From Granulicella sp. WH15 (GTDB lineage: Bacteria; Acidobacteriota; Terriglobia; Terriglobales; Acidobacteriaceae): a stretch of DNA of 64,000 nucleotides. Position 1 is the stretch's first letter. Every line of letters begins with the position of its first letter. Below, piece after piece: positions 35,350 to 43,796 of the stretch. Under the pieces are notes generated by a model. The model worked only from the letters and a program-made list of their open reading frames with translations. It did not search any database and was not told where the DNA came from. A program made the translations under genes and the position numbers. Location: contig NZ_CP042596.1 in assembly GCF_009914315.1 (NCBI RefSeq), positions 2,108,001 through 2,172,000 on the forward strand. The letters run 5' to 3'.

Positions 35350-35358
35350 TTTTTAGAA

Positions 35359-35409
35359 GCTCCGAAATAGAAAAAGCTCCCGCGTGGGAGCTTTTTTCTA
35401 TTTCGGAGC
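35359..35409. terminator. Long bidirectional terminator (23-bp stem)
   Basis: Left arm from GCTCCGAAATAG through AAAAAGCTCCC, loop GCGT, right arm GGGAGCTTTTTT then CTATTTCGGAGC. The arms pair over 23 bp with a single unpaired T. The inner part is a classic A-tract/T-tract bidirectional terminator and the outer part lengthens it. It lies between the convergent zinc-ribbon and RlpA-like genes. Confidence 0.9.
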
Positions 35410-35415
35410 AAACAT

Positions 35416-35958
35416 CTAGCGGCTTAAGAGCTCAGGCGGCATGTGCAGCTGAGCGATCAGTGCCTTGGCCATCTCGGGATCTCCCTCGCGGACAGCCTCC
35501 AGCTTGACCTTGCTGACACCGGCCAGGCCGACCGCGCGCGCCGCCGCGTATGAGAGATCGACGATGCGATTGCCGCCGATGGGGCCGCGGTCGTTGACTC
35601 GGACGAAGATGCTCTTGCGGGTGTGCAGGTTGGTGACCCGGATCCAGCTGCCCAGCGGCAGACTGCGGTGAGCACAGGTCAGGCTGTTCATGTCGAACTT
35701 TTCACCGTTGGCGGTCTTGTGTCCCTGGAAGCGGAATCCATACCAGGAGGCTTTGCCTATCTGGAACCAGCGGGAGGGGATGCTCTGAGGGCTTTCTTGG
35801 GTTGGGGAGGTGGTGGCTGCCTTGCTTTCCACGCGGTCGCTGGCAACAGCCGAGAGGCTGAGACCGACGATGGTGGAAAGAACTGCGGCGCGAGCCAGGA
35901 GACGCGAGGGGCCGGATTGTTTTGTCAGATTTGTCTCAATCTGCTTCAAGTCTGTCAT
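35416..35958 (-). CDS. RlpA-family septal ring lytic transglycosylase-like protein
   Basis: 180 residues from the ATG at 35958, preceded by GAAGAGGTG; an upstream ATG at 36006 has no such site. An N-terminal hydrophobic segment (LLARAAVLSTIVGLSLSAVAS) exports it. The double-psi beta-barrel of RlpA is clear: GKASWYGFRFQGHKTANGEKF, HRSLPLGSWIRVTNLHT, SIFVRVNDRGP and IVDLSYAAARAVGL. The conserved catalytic Asp of the family (VNDRGP) and the T-A-N-G-E segment are present. No SPOR domain follows, so it is the short form. It may cleave denuded glycan, as RlpA does. Convergent with the zinc-ribbon gene. Confidence 0.88.
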   Translation of the reverse strand: MTDLKQIETNLTKQSGPSRLLARAAVLSTIVGLSLSAVASDRVESKAATTSPTQESPQSIPSRWFQIGKASWYGFRFQGHKTANGEKFDMNSLTCAHRSLPLGSWIRVTNLHTRKSIFVRVNDRGPIGGNRIVDLSYAAARAVGLAGVSKVKLEAVREGDPEMAKALIAQLHMPPELLSR

Positions 35959-36186
35959 CACCTCTTCATTGTCCCGATTTGGAAAGTCCCAAGTCAAACA
36001 TTGCATGAGGGTTAGACGTTACCCTTGGTTGCCAGCGTTGCCTTGGCGTGATATAGATAGATCAAGATCGTGCCGCTCGAAAATGTCGCTAAAACGGCGC
36101 TTTCTGGCCGTTTTTGGCCATTTTCAGGTGCAATCCGGCTTCCGATAAAAAAGTTTGTTTTTTCTCGATTTTCTGGTTCAGGCCCT

Positions 36187-37014
36187 TTGACGCCTCATAA
36201 GAAGCCCCAAAACGTCCTTTTGACGATCGCCGGCTTCGATCCCTCGTCCGGAGCGGGCGTCACTGCGGATCTGGCCGTCTTCGCCGCGCTGGGGTGTTTC
36301 GGCGTCTCCTGTATTACGGCTTTGACTGTGCAATCTACACTTGGAGTCGAGGCCACGCACCCGGTTGCGGGAGATATCGTCGCCGCCACGCTGGACTGCC
36401 TCAATCGTGACATCCCTGCGGCTGGGGTGAAGATTGGAATGCTTGCCACGGAGGCCAATGTCGGGGCTGTCGCGAGCTTTCTTGAGCGATTGAACCCCAG
36501 GCCGGTGGTTGTGCTGGACCCGGTTTTGCGCTCGAGTTCAGGAAGGGAACTGCTGTCTCCTGAAGGTGTGCGACGGATGCAGGAACGCCTGCTGCCGCTG
36601 GTGGATTGGGTGACGCCGAATCTGGATGAGCTGGCCGTTCTTACGGGGCTCCCGGTGGGTTCGCGGATGGAGATGGCGGCTGCGGCTGGGGTTTTGCAGG
36701 AACGGTTTCCTGGCCTGACCGTGCTGGCGACGGGAGGACATCTCGATCCGCCGGACGATCTTCTGCTGCAACCTTTATATGAAGGGATCTGGTTGCCGGG
36801 CGTTAGGGTAGAGTCCAGCTCCACGCATGGCACGGGCTGCGCCTTGTCCAGCGCGCTGCTGGCGTGGCTCGTGCGGGGGAACTCGGCACTGGAGGCTGCG
36901 CAGGCTGCCAAACAGTACGTCACCGAGGCTATCCGCCGCGCGCCTGGGCTAGGCGGTGGGCACGGGCCTCTGGGGCATTACTGGCCGCTTCAGCCTGATA
37001 GCATCCGGCAGTGA
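36187..37014 (+). CDS. thiD: Hydroxymethylpyrimidine (phosphate) kinase ThiD
   Basis: 275 residues if the TTG at 36187 is used. Phosphorylates HMP and HMP-P for thiamine synthesis. Ribokinase-fold marks: VLLTIAGFDPSSGAGVTADL near the start, VQSTLGVEATHP, KIGMLAT, VLDPVLRSSSGRELL, TPNLDELAVLTG, LATGGHL, and the anion hole with catalytic Asp position SSSTHGTGCALSSALLAWL. The usual Asp of GTGCTxSAA appears intact. The frame is open from GTG 36070, and that start would add 39 basic residues not seen in ThiD. Neither start has a strong ribosome site, so the N-terminus is uncertain. ThiS lies 480 bp downstream; no TPP riboswitch was recognised. Confidence 0.87.
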   Translation: MTPHKKPQNVLLTIAGFDPSSGAGVTADLAVFAALGCFGVSCITALTVQSTLGVEATHPVAGDIVAATLDCLNRDIPAAGVKIGMLATEANVGAVASFLERLNPRPVVVLDPVLRSSSGRELLSPEGVRRMQERLLPLVDWVTPNLDELAVLTGLPVGSRMEMAAAAGVLQERFPGLTVLATGGHLDPPDDLLLQPLYEGIWLPGVRVESSSTHGTGCALSSALLAWLVRGNSALEAAQAAKQYVTEAIRRAPGLGGGHGPLGHYWPLQPDSIRQ

Positions 37015-37110
37015 CGGCTGGCGGCCGCTTTTGGTTGTGTTCGGGATTGATTCGATTGATTATTTTCGTTTCCGCTGTCGATATATGGGGGAGACGGAGG
37101 TTCCAGCACA

Positions 37111-37449
37111 ATGTCCATGGCAGCCACCCCTAACTCCTTTCCATCCATTCTTCGCTCCCGGCGTTCGCTGATCGGCCAGTCCCGGCAGGCCGTGAACAAG
37201 GCAAGGTTCGTCGGCGTAAGGCGGCGTGGCACCATGCAGCAGGGGCTCGCGCTCGAAAACCTCGGCCACGCCGTGGAGTACCTGATCGACTCGCGGATGT
37301 TCTCGTGCCAGGAGTTTGAGGCCACCGCACATGCTGAGGCGATCCAGATACTGAAGTGCGCCAGCCGTGCGGTCTTCAATGACTGCGCCGAGGTGGTGCC
37401 GATACGCCTGCGGCTGACCCGCTGGCTCTCCGCGGATCTCTGGGACTAG
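37111..37449 (+). CDS. Small protein of unknown function
   Basis: 112 residues from the ATG at 37111. The first 40 residues are basic (LRSRRSLIGQSRQAVNKARFVGVRRRG) and the rest is mixed helical (LALENLGHAVEYLIDSRMF, EAIQILKCASRAVF). It lies between thiD and thiS on the same strand, and the spacing of 47 bp to thiS allows co-transcription. I recognise no family. Composition matches the host genes rather than the island that starts 280 bp later. Confidence 0.6.
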   Translation: MSMAATPNSFPSILRSRRSLIGQSRQAVNKARFVGVRRRGTMQQGLALENLGHAVEYLIDSRMFSCQEFEATAHAEAIQILKCASRAVFNDCAEVVPIRLRLTRWLSADLWD

Positions 37450-37496
37450 TGGGCGTAGTCCTTACGGCGGCCATCTGCTGGTAGGCTGTTAGGGAT

Positions 37497-37730
37497 ATGT
37501 CTCTGGTTTTGATTGTGAATGGCCGCGAACGTAGTTTTGAGAGCCTTGCCGCCGGATCGACGGTCGACGAGGTGGTTCGGGAACTCGGACTCCAGTCCGA
37601 TCGGGTTGCCGTGGAGTGGAACGGCGAGATCGTCCCCAGAACCGCCTGGGTCGCCTCGGCGGTAGTGGCGGGAGATAAGCTGGAAGTCGTCCACTTTGTG
37701 GGCGGGGGATGCGTGGGGTTGAGTGCCTAA
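37497..37730 (+). CDS. thiS: Sulfur carrier protein ThiS with C-terminal extension
   Basis: 77 residues. Ubiquitin-like fold: LIVNGRERSF, the STVDEVVREL helix and VAVEWNGEIVPRTAW, all typical of ThiS, which carries thiocarboxylate sulfur for the thiazole ring. Standard ThiS ends in Gly-Gly. Here VVHFVGGG (residues 64-71) is followed by six more residues, CVGLSA, before the TAA. Either the protein is processed, as for sulfur carriers with a tail after GG, or the coding end has drifted. It is the last host gene before the A+T-rich island. Confidence 0.87.
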   Translation: MSLVLIVNGRERSFESLAAGSTVDEVVRELGLQSDRVAVEWNGEIVPRTAWVASAVVAGDKLEVVHFVGGGCVGLSA

Positions 37731-37851
37731 CGTGTTGTTCTGGCTTGAGTGTACATAATATACGTTATCGGACACGGAGGTTCTTTTCTTAATGTTGCGT
37801 AAGGGGCTGGATAATGACCCTTTGCTATGCAACAGCGTGACTTGCGAAGCA

Positions 37852-38565
37852 TCATCTCGTCTCTTTGTTTTTTTGTTCGGCTGCTATTGCATGTTTTGCA
37901 TCGGCAGTCTCTTTCTGTTTTGTGAGCCATTTCCTTTCCAGATTCTCCAGCTCCGGCATGACATAGCTCCAGTACCCAGATGGAATTTCTGGATCACAGA
38001 CCTCCTCGATGACCTCCCGAAAATACGCGATGCTGAAAATCGGTCCGCTGTCGGTGCCGTTTAGAAGACTCACATACTTTCGGCAGCAACCCAGTGCAAT
38101 TGCCCGTTCGATTTGTCGTAGGGGTATTTGCTGAGCGATAAAATTTGCGATAACCCCTTCCTCTGCCGCCTCGAAGTCGGATCGAACGCAAGCTCGCTTT
38201 GCCAGAAAAGCCTTGATGTGGGTGAGATATTGTTCGTTTTCCGCGCGTCCAATACTTGAGTTTGCTCTGGTATATGGCCAGAACTCATCACATACCTCGA
38301 TCTCCGTGCGATGGTGTTGGTTGACGGCCGGGTTCATGCGACAGATGCCTTGCTGCCGCAACTCGTTAAAATGTGAGGCGATGGAACGTCGGCTCCTTCC
38401 AAGCCTGGTTGCCAGATCGAGATAGCTTATTGAAATCCGGCCGGTCTTCCGACTCGCATTCAGGCAAATATAGAAGTACAGCCTAAATGCGCCATCGGAC
38501 AACAACAGTAGTGCCTTCTGAATTTCCGGTCCCGCTGCAAACCAATTAGAATTTTTGATTTCCAT
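37852..38565 (-). CDS. Helix-turn-helix protein divergent from the recombinase genes
   Basis: 237 residues from the ATG at 38565. Residues about 25-75 form a winged-helix domain (GAFRLYFYICLNASRKTGRISISYLDLATRLGRSRRSIASHFNELRQQGI), with a turn at LATRLGRSRRS like that in replication-initiator or GntR-type DNA binders. The rest is helical and charged and ends in Lys/Glu-rich sequence (TKQKETADAKHAIAAEQKNKETR). It is divergent from the recombinase operon across 101 bp, as expected for a repressor or initiator of the element. An earlier ATG at 38703 would overlap the recombinase gene and was rejected. No exact family known. Confidence 0.65.
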   Translation of the reverse strand: MEIKNSNWFAAGPEIQKALLLLSDGAFRLYFYICLNASRKTGRISISYLDLATRLGRSRRSIASHFNELRQQGICRMNPAVNQHHRTEIEVCDEFWPYTRANSSIGRAENEQYLTHIKAFLAKRACVRSDFEAAEEGVIANFIAQQIPLRQIERAIALGCCRKYVSLLNGTDSGPIFSIAYFREVIEEVCDPEIPSGYWSYVMPELENLERKWLTKQKETADAKHAIAAEQKNKETR

Positions 38566-38666
38566 GACCGATTCTTTTCTTTCAGTCGATTGAACGGGAT
38601 TATTCGACGCTTGACTTTCGCCTAGCATTCGCCTAAATAATACATTGAGCAACGATTTGGGGTGAA

Positions 38667-39881
38667 ATGCTTGCCAACTTTCGCACTCTGTCTCTCCCTG
38701 CATTTCGCGGGCCTGTACTCGTCGATACTTTGGGGCTCCCTAGATATTGGGCTGTCGTATGGGCCGCGTTCCTACCCGCCGATCTTGCACCGGCGACTGT
38801 CAGTAAGAAACTGAGCCAACTTGAAGCTTTCTATCAGCACGCCGACACCCAGCTTGGCCTAGGGCGTTTGGATGATGCGTTGGCTGATTTTGACGTTGAG
38901 GTGCTGAGCACTGCTCTTGAAGGGTACTTTCTGACATTGCGTAATCTGCCGTCATTCACTCCTGCGTCTGAAGATCGGTGGCAGGTAGCTTTGCAGTTCA
39001 TTACGGAGATCGCACAGAGGGTGACACGGAACTACCTTCAGTTGGGGAGTCTGACCGTGCTCAGCGGAAAGTTTGAGCGTCTTGAGCTTCTCCACTCAAA
39101 GTTGCATATTGGGAAACGGAGGCGTCCCGAACAAATTCGCTCTCTTCCTGCTGACGTTGTTGAGTTTCTATATGAACTCTTAGACCCTGAATCCAGAACG
39201 AATCCCTTCCAGAATGAAGTCTCACGATGGAGGGTCTATGTCCTTTTCATCCTTATGCTTCATCAGGGGCTCCGACGAGGCGAACTACTTGTTTTGCCAG
39301 CGGATGCAATAAAGAGCAGCTTTGACCGCGATCTTCAGAAGGAGCGGTTTTGGATGTCGGTCAGATACAACGAATATGAAGATGATCCTCGATCTTCCAA
39401 ACCCTCTATCAAGAACGCACCGTCTATTCGCCAACTTCCAGTGAGCGAAGTAGTCGCGTTGATCGTCCAGGAATATGTCTCCAATTACAGGGGGAGGGTG
39501 GGCCACTCATTCCTAATCAACTCCCAAAAGAGCGCACCCATGTCGCCGGAGGCAGTGTCCAAGACGTTTCAAAAGATTACTAATTCCCTACCCACCAGCT
39601 TACGGAAACTTCTCCTAGATCACACCAGGAATGATTCAGTCACGGCACACGCAATGAGGCACACCTGTGCGGTAGTTCGCCTCAACCAAATTTTAGCGGA
39701 AGGCGTTGAGATGAATGACGCGCTACAGAGGTTACGGGCGTTCTTCGGATGGTCACGAGATTCTGAAATGCCGCTGCGTTACGCCCGCGCTGTGTTCGAA
39801 GATCGGCTGTCATCTGTTTGGAGGAACGAATTTGATGAGCGAGTGTCGGTTCTTAGGTCATTGCCGTCGAGGTTGAAATGA
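38667..39881 (+). CDS. Tyrosine recombinase 1 (Tn554 TnpA-like)
   Basis: 404 residues from the ATG at 38667, with a GGGG-rich ribosome site. An N-terminal SAM-like core-binding domain (about 35-150) precedes the catalytic domain. The catalytic set is nearly complete: Arg in HQGLRRGE (about 203), a likely Lys in PSIKNAP, HAMRHT with His328 and Arg331, Gly-Trp at 361-362 in place of Gly-His (Trp is an accepted variant), and Tyr372 in PLRYAR. It should therefore be an active strand-exchange enzyme. Its stop overlaps the next start as ATGA. The trio arrangement resembles Tn554 tnpA-tnpB and 'recombinase in trio' elements. Confidence 0.85.
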   Translation: MLANFRTLSLPAFRGPVLVDTLGLPRYWAVVWAAFLPADLAPATVSKKLSQLEAFYQHADTQLGLGRLDDALADFDVEVLSTALEGYFLTLRNLPSFTPASEDRWQVALQFITEIAQRVTRNYLQLGSLTVLSGKFERLELLHSKLHIGKRRRPEQIRSLPADVVEFLYELLDPESRTNPFQNEVSRWRVYVLFILMLHQGLRRGELLVLPADAIKSSFDRDLQKERFWMSVRYNEYEDDPRSSKPSIKNAPSIRQLPVSEVVALIVQEYVSNYRGRVGHSFLINSQKSAPMSPEAVSKTFQKITNSLPTSLRKLLLDHTRNDSVTAHAMRHTCAVVRLNQILAEGVEMNDALQRLRAFFGWSRDSEMPLRYARAVFEDRLSSVWRNEFDERVSVLRSLPSRLK

Positions 39882-41383
39882 TACCGATGTCAAAGCGGAA
39901 ACTGGCCTCGGAGTTTCTGGCAAATATTCCACCACTCCCGGCGTCAATAGGTTATTACGACGGCTTTTCTGATTCCTACGGGCAGATTACTGAGCCAAAT
40001 CGCTCTGATCAGTGGCCGGTATCGTTTGATGGGCGTGATGTAACGCTTGACTTTAGTGTTTTTGATACTCAGGTCCGACAGCTCATGAAAAGTTGGTGTG
40101 CTTTACTTTTAAGCCGTCTTTCCCCGGTCACTGCAGAATACTACTTTTACCGGCTATCCACAGTTCCCATTGATCAAATCGAAGAATTGTTGACCTGCAA
40201 TATCCAAGAAATCAAATCAGTATGGAGACAATTGCACGATGAAAATATTCCCTATCCTGTGTTTCAAGCACTTAAGAGTCTCTTATCTTTTCTGTGTACA
40301 CATGGCGTTGGAAACTGGAGACCCGAATGGCTCGATCTAATCTCACAACTACAGTTACCGAAGATCGATAAATATGCTTCGGTCAGGATGGGAAAAGTAT
40401 TCCTGACGGTCGATGAAGAGGCCGCAATCGTGCGGCACATCGATGATCTATGTATTCAGCTTCAGACGCAACAGTCGTCTGTCTCGACTGATCTACTTGA
40501 GGCGTCTGCCATCCTGATGTGTTCTTACCAATTCGGACTGAGGGCCAAGCAAATTGCCATGCTTGAAATGCGGAATATCCGAATTTGGAAGGATGGTCTT
40601 GATGGACACTCCGCAGTTCACCTTACCTTTACGATGATTAAGCAGCGGTCTTCGAACCGAGTCTTTCCAATGGTGCGAAGAGTTAAACGAGAATGGACCC
40701 CATTGTTCATTGAATTATTCGAGAACGCACGAATGCGTGGGCTGGGAGGGGGAGACCATGTTTTTCATCGCACCCCCCTCGAGGTTGGAAAAGTACTTGG
40801 TGACTTGACAGAGTCTTTGTTAAATTCCCGGCGAACGGTGATTGAGCTGCGGCACACAGCAGCTCAGCGACTCGTTGATGCGGGCGCAAGCGAGGAGGAG
40901 CTTGCCGCATTCATGGGACACACAGACCTCAATACCGGTCTGATCTATTTCAGTTCTTCACCTTCGCAGGGAGCCCGTATCAACCAAGCGCTTGGCATTT
41001 CAAAAACCTATCAGAATGTGGTGAAGATTGCTCACGATCGTTTCATTTCTCCAGCGGAGCTGGCTGAGCTGAAAGGTGACCAACAGATCGGCGGCGTCCC
41101 GCATGGGATTCCAATTGCAGGCATTGGTGGTTGCACAGTCGGACAGCCGAGTTGCCCGTACAATCCGGTCACGTCCTGTTATGGGTGCAGTCGATTTATG
41201 CCTGTCGCGGTCGCTGCTATTCATCAGGAGGTACTGAATAATCTGCGTGAGGTTATGAAGCTCTTCTATTCGTCGTCGCACGGAGAGCGCGGCTCGCCGG
41301 CATTTCAGATCGAGAGCACAATCTCTAAGGTGCAAGCAATTCTCGATGAAATCGGAGGCGAACAACATGAACCCATACTTTGA
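39878..41383 (+). CDS. Tyrosine recombinase 2 with C-terminal cysteine cluster
   Basis: 501 residues from ATG 39878 (a second ATG lies nine bases on). The catalytic domain covers about 170-375: Arg222 in QFGLRAKQ, Lys255 in TMIKQRS, then VIELRHTAAQRL, where the box II position of the first His is Ile322 while Arg325 is kept, Gly-His at 347-348 in FMGHTDLNTG and Tyr357. A separate C-terminal module (about 380-490) has Cys419, Cys426, Cys434 and Cys437 in a zinc-finger-like spacing (GGCT...SCPY...SCYGC). The gene overlaps its neighbours by four and 17 bases, so all three recombinases are made from one message. Confidence 0.82.
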   Translation: MIPMSKRKLASEFLANIPPLPASIGYYDGFSDSYGQITEPNRSDQWPVSFDGRDVTLDFSVFDTQVRQLMKSWCALLLSRLSPVTAEYYFYRLSTVPIDQIEELLTCNIQEIKSVWRQLHDENIPYPVFQALKSLLSFLCTHGVGNWRPEWLDLISQLQLPKIDKYASVRMGKVFLTVDEEAAIVRHIDDLCIQLQTQQSSVSTDLLEASAILMCSYQFGLRAKQIAMLEMRNIRIWKDGLDGHSAVHLTFTMIKQRSSNRVFPMVRRVKREWTPLFIELFENARMRGLGGGDHVFHRTPLEVGKVLGDLTESLLNSRRTVIELRHTAAQRLVDAGASEEELAAFMGHTDLNTGLIYFSSSPSQGARINQALGISKTYQNVVKIAHDRFISPAELAELKGDQQIGGVPHGIPIAGIGGCTVGQPSCPYNPVTSCYGCSRFMPVAVAAIHQEVLNNLREVMKLFYSSSHGERGSPAFQIESTISKVQAILDEIGGEQHEPIL

Positions 41384-43796
41384 ATCGTTTATCCGTAATG
41401 CTCGGGCTATTGCCGACGACCGTGGGGTGGAGTGGGAAGTCCCGTTCGGTCCGGACGGTGTTGCTCCAAAAGGTAAAGGGTGGAACTTGACCCGGATGGC
41501 CCAAGCTTCGCCGCCTCCGATTGTATGGATCAATGATTTTGGAACAGATCAGGGAACGGTCAGTGCTCTCAACTCCGATCCGCCGCCGGGGCCTATGCGT
41601 ACCTACGCCAAAAAACCGCTTTCACGAGATTGGCAGGACCTAATCAAAGCGACTGCCATTGACCAGATATTCGTTCGCATGAACACGTGTTCCCACGTGT
41701 CTGGTAATGTCGTGCGCCCATTGCGTGTGTTGGCAACATGTGCTGCCAGCGTAAGCCCGTGGACCCTTACTGTTGACGATATTGCTCTTGCCATCGACAC
41801 CGCTCGCAAGATCCAGGCATCTGGAAAGCTCGCAGACCTTATCTTCGGTGTCGTTAGGAGTGTACTGGACCTCAATCATCTAACCGACAATGGTCCTCTC
41901 TCTCCGTCACTGGAGCGAGACAAGAAAATCCATGTGAGAACGTCTAAGTTCACCAAGTCAATAGGCGATCTGCGATCTGACCTAGAAGAAAGGAAACATG
42001 CTGAGAAACTTCCGGAACGACGAGCGTTCTGGGAGCTGGTTCGGATCGTGTTCACCGAAACGCCGAAGAGTTTCCTCGACGTCCTGCGGTTTGCACAAGC
42101 AAAGACGCTTATTCTATCGGGTCTTCGAGACGGTGAGTGTTCCCTGCTTCCAGCTGACTGGAAAAGATACCGAGAGTATTTCGATACTCGTGATCAAGCA
42201 GGAGATCAAGCCGGAGCAGTTTCGCGCTCCTTGATGCTCAGGCATTTCGCAGAGAAGCAGAGGGTTCAGGGAAAGGATGGGATTGCCCTCTTTGAAACGG
42301 TGCAACATGTTCCAGCGGTATTTGAGGGAGTTCTTGAAAGCACACTGGACAATATTGTCGCGTTGACTGAGCCGCTACGCAGGACTCTCAAGCTACAGCT
42401 TGAAACCGGGCGGAATCTCCCTCAATTCGAGATGGGGGCGTTGGTTCGTGCAGTTGAGCTTTATACCTTCTTGACTGGAAATCCGTTTTTGATTGAACAC
42501 TACAAATCAGAACGCGCCATTTGGGTTACTGAATATCAGAAAAGCTATGATCAAACCATTTTCGAGAAGCTTAGGGCTCATCAACTTAAAGCAATTTATA
42601 AAGGAAGTCGATTGAGCCTGGCAGTCCTTATGTACTTCATGCGTCTTAAGGGAATTCCCTGGCGTAAATCGAATGGAGACATCTGGCAAGGTTCTTGGGA
42701 GGGAACAAAGATATGGTCAGAAGTATATTTTCGCATTGAGGACATTGAAACATATCTCAGTACTCAACTTGTAACGAAGCAATCAGACTTGACGCCGATC
42801 AAACTTTCGACCGGAAATCTTTCAGCGTGGGAAATCCTGTTCCTCATGCCTAAGCGTGCTCTAAGTGATGGCAGGAATGATGGGCTATGCGATGTTACGC
42901 GGTATTGTGCTGTCGGGCGGATGGATCGACAGATGGTTACTCACGCTCTTAGTAGTGGAAAAGCACAGACCATTTTCTCCGTGTATGGGCAAACCGACGA
43001 GGATCGCGCATTGACAGTCCGTCCTCATAGTCTCCGCCATCTGCAGAACACGGAGTTATTCCGGCTGGGGATTGCTGACACCATCATCACCAAGCGGTTT
43101 AACCGGCGGAGCGTAACGCAGAGCTACGATTACGATCACCGGAGTCTCGCGGAAGAGCTGGACCACGTGAGTCTGAAGCCTGACGTGGAAGCTCGTTTAG
43201 GGGAAAAGTCCGCAACCATCGCACGTTTGATAAAGTCCGGTAAGGCGCGTGGGCCCATCGTGGAAGCGTTCAAAAGAATACAGAGCACGAGCGGCGAGGA
43301 TGCTGCAATCGAGTATCTGAGTACCGAAGCGGACGGGTTTCACTCCACGCCCTATGGGCATTGCATCAACAGTTTTACGGTCGATCCCTGCCCGAAGCAT
43401 TTGGAATGTTTCACTGGCTGTAAGCACCTTTCCGCAACCGACCTCTCACAGACGCGGCACAATCTGGTGCAGCTGGAAGCCCGTTTTGAAGTAGCAGTGC
43501 AATCGATTGAAGCTCGGATGTCACGCATCCTGGGCGGAGTAAGCCCGGCTCAGCTCGATACTCACGCCCTTCAGCACGAGGCTTCGACCGCTCTTCAGGT
43601 TGCTGCGCGACCTCTGGAGATCAGTGCGCCAAACGGCATCGGCTTAGAGAACCAGCTGAACCATGCAAAGGTTCGCTTGGCGGGGGTCCGAAAGCTTTTA
43701 GAGACTCGTCCAGGGGAGTTGGTCTTCCCTGACGGCCTTGATTTGTCCCACGACGTCGCGAAGACAAGAGGAACGGTGCTTGATGACGTTCGATGA
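41367..43796 (+). CDS. Large tyrosine recombinase 3 (TnpB/GmtZ-like) with cysteine cluster
   Basis: 809 residues from the ATG at 41367, eight bases after GGAGG. The first 230 residues and the middle are helical and unlike simple integrases. Catalytic residues: Arg254 in SGLRDGE, His554 and Arg557 in PHSLRHLQN, then KRFNRRSVTQSY with Tyr587, where the usual second His is Asn. A C-terminal cysteine module follows (Cys666, Cys675, Cys681, Cys685: GHC...PCPKHLEC..GC), then a coiled-coil-like tail. Large integrases with this HSLRH...FNRRSV...CPKH pattern are known from Tn554 TnpB-type and gamma-mobile-trio-type elements. The exact class is not decidable by eye. Confidence 0.8.
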   Translation: MNPYFESFIRNARAIADDRGVEWEVPFGPDGVAPKGKGWNLTRMAQASPPPIVWINDFGTDQGTVSALNSDPPPGPMRTYAKKPLSRDWQDLIKATAIDQIFVRMNTCSHVSGNVVRPLRVLATCAASVSPWTLTVDDIALAIDTARKIQASGKLADLIFGVVRSVLDLNHLTDNGPLSPSLERDKKIHVRTSKFTKSIGDLRSDLEERKHAEKLPERRAFWELVRIVFTETPKSFLDVLRFAQAKTLILSGLRDGECSLLPADWKRYREYFDTRDQAGDQAGAVSRSLMLRHFAEKQRVQGKDGIALFETVQHVPAVFEGVLESTLDNIVALTEPLRRTLKLQLETGRNLPQFEMGALVRAVELYTFLTGNPFLIEHYKSERAIWVTEYQKSYDQTIFEKLRAHQLKAIYKGSRLSLAVLMYFMRLKGIPWRKSNGDIWQGSWEGTKIWSEVYFRIEDIETYLSTQLVTKQSDLTPIKLSTGNLSAWEILFLMPKRALSDGRNDGLCDVTRYCAVGRMDRQMVTHALSSGKAQTIFSVYGQTDEDRALTVRPHSLRHLQNTELFRLGIADTIITKRFNRRSVTQSYDYDHRSLAEELDHVSLKPDVEARLGEKSATIARLIKSGKARGPIVEAFKRIQSTSGEDAAIEYLSTEADGFHSTPYGHCINSFTVDPCPKHLECFTGCKHLSATDLSQTRHNLVQLEARFEVAVQSIEARMSRILGGVSPAQLDTHALQHEASTALQVAARPLEISAPNGIGLENQLNHAKVRLAGVRKLLETRPGELVFPDGLDLSHDVAKTRGTVLDDVR

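Noticed and set aside
37731..37851. tRNA or direct-repeat attachment site at the island's left edge
   Set aside because: No cloverleaf and no matching direct repeat with the 57.46-57.7 kb region was found by eye.
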